Shown: piece after piece, positions 1 through 6,161 of the stretch | Layout: the number at the start of each line of letters is the position of its first letter | Numbering within the stretch: position 1 is the stretch's first letter | Assembly: GCA_022600315.1 (NCBI GenBank) | Contig: JAHZKQ010000027.1 | Location: forward strand, 1-7,081 | Source of the DNA: Gammaproteobacteria bacterium | GTDB lineage: Bacteria > Pseudomonadota > Gammaproteobacteria > Coxiellales > Coxiellaceae | DNA: 7,081 nt | Direction of reading: 5' to 3' | The notes under the pieces: generated by a model | Seen by the model: only the letters and a program-made list of their open reading frames with translations | The model's database searches: none | Told to the model about the DNA's origin: nothing | Program-made: the position numbers and the translations under genes

Positions 1-105
1 AACAGGAAAAGCACTGGAGCTTTTTTTAAATTTATCAAGCAGCCTAATCTTGATTTTTCCAAATACAGGCGGTGTAAGAAGGTATAAAAATCTAGATAAA
101 CTCAT
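1..105 (-). CDS. Partial CDS, N-terminal 35 codons of an unidentified surface-glycan locus protein (runs off the left edge)
   Basis: An open frame on the minus strand starts with ATG at 105 and stays open to the first base of the window, giving 35 codons that begin MSLSRFLYLLTPPVFGKI and continue with a basic stretch. It is preceded by a near-perfect ribosome binding site, GGAGGAGGAG, six bases upstream, which is the best argument that this start is real. The hydrophobic-then-basic N-terminus with a double proline resembles the first residues of glycan-locus methyltransferases such as the TIGR04325 or FkbM types, but 35 residues are too few to assign a family. It lies 41 bp downstream of the end of the reconstructed PhyH gene on the same strand, so the two were probably co-transcribed. 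Two plus-strand frames are also open at this edge but lack any supporting signal. Confidence 0.6.
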   Translation of the reverse strand, partial: MSLSRFLYLLTPPVFGKIKIRLLDKFKKSSSAFPV

Positions 106-111
106 ATGTAG

Positions 112-121
112 CTCCTCCTCC
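112..121 (-). promoter_or_regulatory. Strong ribosome binding site for the left-edge gene
   Basis: The minus strand reads GGAGGAGGAG here, six bases before the ATG at 105. It is the strongest Shine-Dalgarno sequence in the window. It lies inside the long, apparently shifted reading frame that ends at 92, which supports the view that the coding part of the upstream PhyH gene really ends earlier, at 147. Confidence 0.7.
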
Positions 122-146
122 ATAAATAATATAAATCCCAGCCGGA

Positions 147-916
147 TCATAGCATACTAAAAATGTCGCGTTCAAGCGCGTATGTAGCGGCAGCATGAGC
201 ACCCCATAAATAATAAAAACTGCCCTCTTGTGTATTTGATTTTGGCAAAAACATAAGGTCCAATGCCGCTGTTCATCTACATAGCATTTTCTCGAGTGAA
301 AACTATTGATATGATACAATTTCATACCTCCAGGAGAGCCCGGCAGCACATTTAATGCATTGTGCATATTTTTAACTTCCCTCTTTGTTAAATGATGCCT
401 CCTCTTATCATGCTTCGTCAAATGCAACCCTGCCATATATTGAGCACATCCGGATTTAATGTTTCCGCCCTTTAAGTGAATAAGTGCCAATATACCGTTC
501 GCTGAATAATCAGCATGCCAAGTCACTTCCTTTTTATCTTTATTACAAAGTATTTGAACGTCAGTTAAATGCAATGGGACTTTTGCCAGGCCCGAACGCC
601 CGATAGCTTTGTGAGCGTCAATTGCAACCTCCATCCAATTAATAGATTTAATATAAATAAATGGAAAACGAATGGCTTTAGTTCCCCGGCTAGTATTAAT
701 ATAACCCTTAGAGAAATTTATCGTTGGTTTTAAAATAATCATTGAGCTCGTCATTTATCAAACATACAGACTCACTGGAGAGAAAGTTATTTATTTTTAA
801 AAAGCTATTATGCTGGCCCCATGCAGCCGATCTTTTCCAAAATACTTACAAATTAATGTTAGAAGACAACGTTTGCGCAAACATATATAGCTCCCGGTTA
901 ACCACTTCCATCGCAT
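147..916 (-). pseudogene. Phytanoyl-CoA dioxygenase (PhyH)-like Fe(II)/2-oxoglutarate oxygenase, apparently frameshifted three times
   Basis: The longest open stretch (754 to 92) carries PhyH hallmarks. An HxD iron-ligand pair sits at its residues 80-82 (TWHADYS), followed by a GCAQYMAGLH segment matching the family's 'G..qyv.GSH' region. A distal His follows at residue 153 (INSFHSR), with an Arg at 163, the usual +10 position for binding 2-oxoglutarate. Both ends of this frame read poorly, but other frames supply better sequence. From 845 to 711 a second frame reads SFLKINNFLSSESVCLINDE, a typical PhyH N-terminus. From 916 a third frame starts with ATG behind GGGAAGG and ends near 824 with KYFGKDRL. 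Beyond Arg163, from about 266 to 147, a fourth segment reads ALDLMFLPKSNTQEG and then AHAAATYALERDIFSML before TGA. Joining them needs one base restored near 823, one removed near 711 and one restored near 267. The result is 256 residues, the normal family size. Such oxygenases hydroxylate small molecules, and the substrate here is unknown. If the shifts are assembly errors, the gene is intact. Confidence 0.68.
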
Positions 917-1027
917 TTAATCAACACCTTCCCTAAAGTGCTCAATCACGACTGTAGGCCAAACAGCATTATAATTCGTCTTTTACAATAGACAGCAGAG
1001 GAATACTCATATAAATTACAAATCACC

Positions 1028-1061
1028 TATCTAGCCGGTGTTAGTACCGACTTGTTAGATA
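1028..1061. repeat. Imperfect inverted repeat upstream of pseF
   Basis: TATCTA (1028-1033) is the reverse complement of TAGATA (1056-1061). Nested inside are CGGT (1036-1039) and ACCG (1046-1049) around a six-base loop, so the whole 34-bp element can form an interrupted hairpin. It overlaps the -35 box of the candidate pseF promoter, so it could be an operator for a dimeric regulator or a leader hairpin. It lacks a following T-tract, so it is not a convincing intrinsic terminator. Confidence 0.3.
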
Positions 1062-1081
1062 TTTATATCCACTAAAATAAT
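1052..1081 (+). promoter_or_regulatory. pseF: Candidate sigma-70 promoter for pseF
   Basis: TTGTTA (1052-1057, four of six consensus bases) is followed after 18 bases by AATAAT (1076-1081, five of six). This would start a transcript near 1088 with a leader of about 105 bases before the pseF ATG. The region is AT-rich, so matches of this quality can arise by chance. No better pair was seen in the 917-1193 gap, which otherwise shows no gene. Confidence 0.3.
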
Positions 1082-1193
1082 GAAAGATAATTATGTGACA
1101 CAATTACTGCATGGAAAAAATTATTTCCAATGTAACCCGAGTTTCTTGAAAACCAGCACAACACATTACATAAGCATTAAAGAGGACTATTAA

Positions 1194-1892
1194 ATGATAG
1201 TAGCAATTATTCCTGCAAGAGGGGGGAGCAAACGAATTCATCGTAAGAATATAAAAGAATTTCTAGGCGCACCAATCATTTCGTACAGCATTAAGGCGGC
1301 AGCAAAAACAAATTTATTTGATGAAATTATCGTATCAACAGATGATGAAGAAATTGCAGAAATTGCCTCTTGCTATGGTGCAAAAACGCCCTTTTTAAGA
1401 CCAAGCAATTTATCAGATGATCACACCGGAACTCTCCCGGTAATATGCCACGCTATAAAACAGGTCGAGAAAATTTATAACAAAAGCGCTACAGATGCGT
1501 GCTGCATATACCCTACCGCACCACTCATTCAGGCAACCCATTTAACGCAAGCTAGGCAGATGCTAACTACTTATAATGCTGATTTCGTATTTTCAGCAGC
1601 CGAATTTAGATATCCTATATTTAGGTCGTTTAAGATTTTAGAAGGAGGGCATTGCAAAATGTTTTGGCCAGATATGTATGCAAAAAGATCACAAGATATA
1701 CCCAATGCCTATCATGATGCCGGGCAATTTTATTGGGGGACAAGAGATGCATTTATAACAAAAAGCCAGCTGTATAGCGAAAAGTCTATCCCTATGGTTT
1801 TACCGCACTTACTCGTTCAAGATATAGACACAATACAAGACTGGGAAATGGCTGAGCAACTTTATAAGTATCACAACAATTGTATGGATTAA
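1194..1892 (+). CDS. pseF: Pseudaminic acid cytidylyltransferase (CMP-pseudaminic acid synthase)
   Basis: This cytoplasmic enzyme activates pseudaminic acid with CTP, giving CMP-pseudaminic acid and pyrophosphate. That is the last step before transfer to flagellin, LPS or capsule. At 232 residues it has the family's normal length. Visible motifs are the nucleotide-binding PARGGSKR near residues 7-14, STDDEE at 48-53, YPTAP at 106-110, KRSQD at 164-168, the PseF-typical YHDAGQFYWG at 173-182, and VQDIDT at 208-213. The YHDAGQFYWG and RSQD segments favour PseF over the neuraminate (NeuA) and legionaminate (PtmB) synthases. The ATG is preceded by AGAGG eight bases upstream. It is the only plus-strand gene here. 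It diverges from the broken PhyH gene and converges on the DUF4915 gene with a 75-bp gap and no clear terminator. The skeleton genes pseB, C, H, G and I are not in view. A legionaminate-type substrate is the main alternative. Confidence 0.92.
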   Translation: MIVAIIPARGGSKRIHRKNIKEFLGAPIISYSIKAAAKTNLFDEIIVSTDDEEIAEIASCYGAKTPFLRPSNLSDDHTGTLPVICHAIKQVEKIYNKSATDACCIYPTAPLIQATHLTQARQMLTTYNADFVFSAAEFRYPIFRSFKILEGGHCKMFWPDMYAKRSQDIPNAYHDAGQFYWGTRDAFITKSQLYSEKSIPMVLPHLLVQDIDTIQDWEMAEQLYKYHNNCMD

Positions 1893-1967
1893 TTAAATAG
1901 GCGCACTAATATTGCTACTAAATCACTGCTCAGCCACTGCCTTGTTTAAATTTTTTGGCAAGCCGAA

Positions 1968-3197
1968 TCAATTAATTATAGCCACACTATTAATGTCGCT
2001 AAGCTCAGGAGTAGAATAAAATTTTGTGATGTGCTGGCGAGGCTCGACCAAAAAAATACCAGTATCGAGAGAAATGTTGCTTGTTGTACCCTCCCTGCGA
2101 TCAATATATCGATGAGTACTTTGCCCTATGTATAAAAATGTACTATCGCATGCAATGCCTCGGACAAACCCATTAAATTGCGCCATTTTTCGCCATGTTG
2201 AATTAGAAACTATCCCTCGCATAGAATCGCAGTAATGCAGCATGCCATTAATGACAACAGGAGTATGCGGCATCCACAGGTCAGTGACAGCAGGACCTAG
2301 ACAAAGCTGAGTGTTTAAGTCAAACTGCAAAATACCGCCATCATAAACGCCTATTTTCCAATTACCTGAGAACGAGAACATACTCACGTACAAATAATCA
2401 CCATACACGCAGCAATCATTTATATGATGCTGTGCAAGTCCAGACTTCTTAAATTTATCTGAGATAGATATTTCCCCTAAGAATTTTTCTGACTCAACGT
2501 TGTACATTCCAACTGCATCGCGCCCACTAAAATTTACAAAAATTATGTTGCGTTTTGCACAATATGCAATCCCATGTGGTCGCGATTTCGGAGGCAGGTC
2601 GAGAATTTTTATTGTTTCTAAATCACGATTCATCACTCTAATCCCAACGATATCATCCACTAAGAAAACTTTATCATCACATTGCACCAATCCATGGCAA
2701 AGTCCACTTATAAGTTTCTTTTTTTGTCTAGTTGCAATATCGTAGCTATACAGTCCACCGCCTTTCTCAGGGTTACTTTTATCCGGCTGATCTGAACATG
2801 TAAAATGCACTAACTGATGATGTCCATTAATACGTGATACAACATGAAAATTTTTCAGCGATGGAGAAACACAATAATGTGTTCCGGGGTGAAGCCCATA
2901 ACCACGAAGCTGTCGATCCACCTCCATAAAGCCACTAGTGGTGATTATAATAAATATCTCATCATGGCCTTTTGCATTTTTCAAACACTCCGGCCCTTTT
3001 ATTTCAAGCCCTGATTCTTCCTGTCCCTGCTCATATTTATTATTATCAACCACATACTCAGCTGATTTCGCTAAGTAAGGAATAGATTTTTCCATCCATT
3101 CGCCACGACCAAAAAAAACAAGCTTTCTACTCTCTGTGATTGTATTTATCTCGCCCCAACTTAACCAGGCATCCATTGAATATTCACTCTCAGCCAC
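1968..3197 (-). CDS. Two-domain protein: N-terminal Rossmann-like domain plus C-terminal DUF4915/TIGR03032-like beta-propeller
   Basis: The function is unknown. Residues 24-112 look like a small Rossmann-like nucleotide or nucleotide-sugar binding fold: strand plus turn LVFFGRGEW (26-34), then YVVDNN (48-53), and an EIFIIITTS strand (80-88) followed by an RQLRGYGL helix. Such domains occur in PglD-type acyltransferases and at the ends of glycan methyltransferases. Residues about 115-409 are rich in beta-strand repeats and carry segments typical of DUF4915: RPHGIAY (206-212), LWMPHTPV (307-314), GFVRGIA (343-349) and YIGQST (356-361). This suggests a multi-bladed propeller. No signal peptide or membrane segment is seen, so it is probably cytoplasmic. 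The start is a GTG, chosen because AGGAG lies nine bases upstream, overlapping the methyltransferase stop. An in-frame ATG at 3176 has only a weak site. It is the last gene of the operon, 12 bp after the methyltransferase. A sugar-modifying or scaffold role is only inferred from position. Confidence 0.78.
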   Translation of the reverse strand: MAESEYSMDAWLSWGEINTITESRKLVFFGRGEWMEKSIPYLAKSAEYVVDNNKYEQGQEESGLEIKGPECLKNAKGHDEIFIIITTSGFMEVDRQLRGYGLHPGTHYCVSPSLKNFHVVSRINGHHQLVHFTCSDQPDKSNPEKGGGLYSYDIATRQKKKLISGLCHGLVQCDDKVFLVDDIVGIRVMNRDLETIKILDLPPKSRPHGIAYCAKRNIIFVNFSGRDAVGMYNVESEKFLGEISISDKFKKSGLAQHHINDCCVYGDYLYVSMFSFSGNWKIGVYDGGILQFDLNTQLCLGPAVTDLWMPHTPVVINGMLHYCDSMRGIVSNSTWRKMAQFNGFVRGIACDSTFLYIGQSTHRYIDRREGTTSNISLDTGIFLVEPRQHITKFYSTPELSDINSVAIIN

Positions 3198-3209
3198 TTA
3201 ATTTGACTC

Positions 3210-4220
3210 CTATAGTTTATATGCTACTACCCACATATGAGAAGACAGTCCAGCACCAGCTAAAAAATCCTGGAGTTGCTGTCCATACTCATCCCAATGG
3301 TCAATTAAAATATGCTCCAGAAAAGGGTTTGAAGTCAGGCTAAACTGACCGCCAAGCACCTTGTTTCTAACAATATCTGCATCCAGCTGACCTGGAGTTA
3401 TAACTTCATGCACCTGGAATCCCTGAGAGGTTAAAAGCATTTCAATCGATTTGGGATTGAAATAATTTAAGTGCTCATGATCGATTGTGTCTGATACAGG
3501 ACCAAGCATTTGCACCTCAAATCCCTCCGCATTGGGGCAAGACAAGATCAATGCCCCTCCACTTTTCAACAGTTTATTGGCCGAGGAAACTAAAGTGGGG
3601 GGATTAAAAATATGCTCAAGCACCTCAAAAGATACTATAACGTCAAATGCTTCAGCTTCAATACCGCAACTCTCTATTGGACTAGCAATAACCTCTAAGC
3701 CACGCTCACGGCATGTTTCTGCGAGATCAGGAGTCATTTCCAGTGCGACTACTCGGTCGAATTTACCACGAGACTTCACCTCCTCACAAAATGTACCAAA
3801 ACCAGCCCCTATTTCCAATATGGCGCCAGTACTAACCCCCAGCTCATCAATAATAGCTTCTAAACGATCAACTCTTGGTTTGAAAATTCTTTCTCGCCTT
3901 GACACCTCGGAAGCTGGAAAAATATATTTATTCCAATATGAATAATTTTCTGAACTATTATAAAAACTATGAAGCAGCTCTTCTGAAGGCCTAGGATTCA
4001 TAAAGACAGTTTGGCAATTTTCACATCGATCATATGTAAAAAGCTGCTTTTCCCATGCTTGCTCTCCGTGCCCCCCACATGCAGGGCAAGAACATGCAAC
4101 AAAGTTATTTTTTCTTTTCCTAAGATAAGCTATATCAGCCTCTAATGCTTCCTCTTGCCCAATTTGTAAATTTTCAGGCCTAATATCAAACTCTGTAAGT
4201 GCGCTCATAATTAATCCCAT
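3210..4220 (-). CDS. Class I SAM-dependent methyltransferase with N-terminal cysteine cluster, candidate amidino-sugar methyltransferase
   Basis: The protein is predicted to transfer a methyl group from S-adenosylmethionine to a small molecule. The N-terminal part has a probable zinc-ribbon-like cysteine set, CSCPAC (43-48) and CENC (66-69), followed by FMNPRPS (73-79). This layout is common in glycan and natural-product methyltransferases. The catalytic Rossmann fold follows: motif I LEIGAGFG (135-142), an acidic strand end VVALE (157-161), FDVIVSFEVLEH (192-203), LLKSGGALILSCPN (217-230), and DHEHLNYF (248-254), typical of Methyltransf_23/UbiG-like enzymes. The first ATG (4220) overlaps the end of the amidotransferase gene by 10 bp. 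A second ATG at 4208, two bases after that gene's stop and with GGGA upstream, is an equally good start and would remove four residues. Its place directly after an acetamidino-forming enzyme suggests methylation of that group or of the same sugar. N-methylated acetamidino nonulosonic acids are known in Legionella and Campylobacter. O-methylation is an open alternative. Confidence 0.88.
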   Translation of the reverse strand: MGLIMSALTEFDIRPENLQIGQEEALEADIAYLRKRKNNFVACSCPACGGHGEQAWEKQLFTYDRCENCQTVFMNPRPSEELLHSFYNSSENYSYWNKYIFPASEVSRRERIFKPRVDRLEAIIDELGVSTGAILEIGAGFGTFCEEVKSRGKFDRVVALEMTPDLAETCRERGLEVIASPIESCGIEAEAFDVIVSFEVLEHIFNPPTLVSSANKLLKSGGALILSCPNAEGFEVQMLGPVSDTIDHEHLNYFNPKSIEMLLTSQGFQVHEVITPGQLDADIVRNKVLGGQFSLTSNPFLEHILIDHWDEYGQQLQDFLAGAGLSSHMWVVAYKL

Positions 4221-5344
4221 ATATTATCTTTTACCCACTGCCCTTGTTTGGTTTGCTCCCAAACACTCTTGTCTCTAAAACTATCTGCGATAGCATCAAA
4301 CTCTTCTTCACTCATGCCAACATAATTTAACCAACGATATAGGTCGTTTGATTTAATATGATCCATTTTTCTAACCATGTCGATACCTTCTTCACGCGAC
4401 ATTTTCCCCTCCCTGATATCCTTGCATACGTGATCAGTAGCTCTACCATAGCCAAATTTCACATACTTCATATAGTCATGAATGCCGTTTTCATGCATGT
4501 CATCTAAATTAGATATTCTGCGAAAAGTCCGCTCAAAAGGCTCGTCATTTTCTTTAAACCCATATTGCTTAGCAATTTTTGCATTATTATTACCTGACCA
4601 TTTTACATAATTAGAAATGTAGATACCTCTTACACCTATCTCTCGAATCATCTTATCAGATGGAAATTTAAATCCTAATAGCTCATTTTCATCAATATGA
4701 TCTCCCCCTCTATGGCCCAAGAAATCGGGCCAATCGTAACCGCGTAAGCAGTGCTCGAGCCTGTATCGTTGAGTAAATTCCACATAATCGGAATACGAGT
4801 GCATACCCCCAAGGTCCATAAATCCATGCTCACCGTAAATAACCAAAGGTATTTGTTTTTCTACAGCTATTATGAATGGATAAGTAAATATTCCACAATG
4901 TGCATGCCAGTTCATATCACCTGTCATTTTAAAGCCAATACGATTCATGCGTTTTAACAGATCAATACTTGGCGTAAAATAAACATGATCACAGCCAAAT
5001 GCCTCACGCATATTGTGTAAGTTTTCATACCCGGTTTTAGTCCAATTATTTCCATTATATGTAACAAGTAATGGATTCATCTTAAATACATTTTTTACCA
5101 TATGGATCTGAAAATAACTATCCTTACCGCCACTAACAGGAATGATACAATCATAGTTGTTTTTACTCTTATACTGTTTAAATAGCTTCTTTAATCGCCC
5201 CTCTCTCTCTGACCAATCAAATGCGCCCCCTTCTCCATGCGTAGTACATGCAGTGCACACGCCGTCTGAATTAAACTCGACTGGTACAGCTGAGGAAGAC
5301 GGAGTAACACATTTTTTACAATATTTTACCTTACCTAACTTCAT
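4211..5344 (-). CDS. N-acetyl sugar amidotransferase (WbuX/WbpG/PseA family)
   Basis: This family of PP-loop ATP pyrophosphatases converts the acetamido group of a sugar into an acetamidino group, using ATP and ammonia supplied by a HisH/HisF pair. At 377 residues it has the family's usual size. It shows an N-terminal zinc-binding pair of CxxC motifs (YCKKC at 8-12 and CTAC at 30-33), the PP-loop SGGKDS (71-76), and a family-typical central region with GDMNWHAHCG and YGEHGF followed by a tyrosine- and tryptophan-rich segment (about 142-210). The ATG is preceded by GGAG seven bases upstream. It lies 12 bp after the HisF-like gene and overlaps the methyltransferase by 10 bp, so translation is probably coupled. 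Close relatives are PseA and PtmG of Campylobacter (pseudaminic and legionaminic acid), WbpG of Pseudomonas aeruginosa and WbuX of Escherichia coli. The PseF gene nearby points to pseudaminic acid as substrate, but the sequence alone does not settle this, so no symbol is given. Confidence 0.93.
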   Translation of the reverse strand: MKLGKVKYCKKCVTPSSSAVPVEFNSDGVCTACTTHGEGGAFDWSEREGRLKKLFKQYKSKNNYDCIIPVSGGKDSYFQIHMVKNVFKMNPLLVTYNGNNWTKTGYENLHNMREAFGCDHVYFTPSIDLLKRMNRIGFKMTGDMNWHAHCGIFTYPFIIAVEKQIPLVIYGEHGFMDLGGMHSYSDYVEFTQRYRLEHCLRGYDWPDFLGHRGGDHIDENELLGFKFPSDKMIREIGVRGIYISNYVKWSGNNNAKIAKQYGFKENDEPFERTFRRISNLDDMHENGIHDYMKYVKFGYGRATDHVCKDIREGKMSREEGIDMVRKMDHIKSNDLYRWLNYVGMSEEEFDAIADSFRDKSVWEQTKQGQWVKDNIWD

Positions 5345-5356
5345 GTCTTATCTCCA

Positions 5357-6145
5357 TTAAAAAACTCCGTATTCTTTACGAATATTAACCTGCCCCCTCT
5401 CTAAGGAGCGCTTTGCATGATAGTAGCTGTGCTCTTTGAAGTGAAATATATTGCCCGCAGCAGCTGCTGATAAGTTTGGTATTTCAAAACACTCATTAAA
5501 ATCATAATAATCACCCGCTCCTCCCAGAGCGATCACCGGTACATCTACCTGCCTCACAATCTCTGCAATCGTTTCCATATCGTAACCAGTTGCCTTGCCA
5601 TCTCGTGAAATATCTTGAAGCACTATTTCGCCAATCCCCTCACCCTCAAGAAAAGTACACCAGCTGCTAATAGCATATTTCGATTTGTAATTTCCAAAAT
5701 CAAAGTAAACGTCGTTGCCACGATAATCAACACAAGCAACCAGTGCCTGAGAACCAAAAATTTTAGCTGCATTGGCCAGTAGGCTCCTGTCCTTATACAT
5801 CCCGGTATTCAATATAACCTTATCAGCGCCAGCCTGCAGTATTAGCCTAATATCTTCAATTGTTCTTACTCCACCACCGTAGGCCAATGGAACAAATATG
5901 TTTTTGGCAATTTCTGATAATAAGCTATATTTGCTATTCACAAACCTGTCTTTATGGTCGTGCCTTCTCAATGTAAATTCACTTGATCTTGAAATATCAA
6001 TGTACATTATTTCATCCACAGCCCAATCACTATATCGCTTCGCCTGACTAATAGGGTTACCAATAGTCTGATGAACCAAAAAGTCTTCACTTCTGACTAT
6101 TGATCCGTTTTTCAAAAAAATAGAGGCAATTAATCTTTTTCTCAC
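5357..6145 (-). CDS. hisF: HisF2/AglZ/WbuZ-type acetamidino modification protein (imidazole glycerol phosphate synthase cyclase-like subunit)
   Basis: This (beta-alpha)8-barrel is a relative of the histidine enzyme HisF. In sugar loci it is thought to channel ammonia from its HisH partner to the amidotransferase rather than to make histidine. Conserved HisF features are the phosphate-binding GGGV (90-93) and GGAG (208-211), VACVD (136-140) with the Asp matching Thermotoga HisF Asp130, RDGKATGYD (181-189), and AAGNIFHF (229-236). The N-terminal catalytic Asp of true HisF (Asp11, in the CLDV segment) is absent: the matching stretch reads ASIFLKNG, with Phe at that position. This fits the repurposed AglZ/HisF2/WbuZ group, and no other histidine biosynthesis gene is present. 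The length of 262 residues is normal. The start is GTG, supported by GGGGAG six bases upstream. It sits 16 bp after hisH and 12 bp before the amidotransferase. The alternative name is wbuZ. Confidence 0.92.
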   Translation of the reverse strand: MRKRLIASIFLKNGSIVRSEDFLVHQTIGNPISQAKRYSDWAVDEIMYIDISRSSEFTLRRHDHKDRFVNSKYSLLSEIAKNIFVPLAYGGGVRTIEDIRLILQAGADKVILNTGMYKDRSLLANAAKIFGSQALVACVDYRGNDVYFDFGNYKSKYAISSWCTFLEGEGIGEIVLQDISRDGKATGYDMETIAEIVRQVDVPVIALGGAGDYYDFNECFEIPNLSAAAAGNIFHFKEHSYYHAKRSLERGQVNIRKEYGVF

Positions 6146-6161
6146 GCAAGGCTCCCCAGCA

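Noticed and set aside
1..168. Two plus-strand frames open at the left edge, ending at 87 and near 168, as possible 3' ends of an upstream gene.
   Set aside because: They are antisense to a minus-strand start with a very strong ribosome binding site, disagree with each other, and show no recognisable family signal.
92..754. Uninterrupted 220-codon minus-strand frame taken as a complete intact gene.
   Set aside because: Its core is PhyH-like, but its start has no ribosome binding site and its first 14 and last 50 or so codons read worse than alternative frames that give PhyH-like ends. Its stop also lies 14 bp inside the next gene. I therefore annotated the reconstructed, frameshifted gene at 147-916 instead.
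742..936. Plus-strand 64-codon open frame.
   Set aside because: It lies antisense to the N-terminal part of the PhyH reconstruction, has no ribosome binding site and resembles no family.
1931..1965. Possible bidirectional terminator between pseF and the DUF4915 gene, from TGCC (1938-1941) and GGCA (1957-1960).
   Set aside because: The stem is only four base pairs with a loop of 15 bases, too weak to call an intrinsic terminator despite the T-rich loop.
2500..2745. Plus-strand open frame inside the DUF4915 gene; similar ones at 3140-3343, 3487-3945, 4751-4957 and 5157-5360.
   Set aside because: All are antisense to well-supported genes with family motifs, and their translations are low-complexity or shadow-like.
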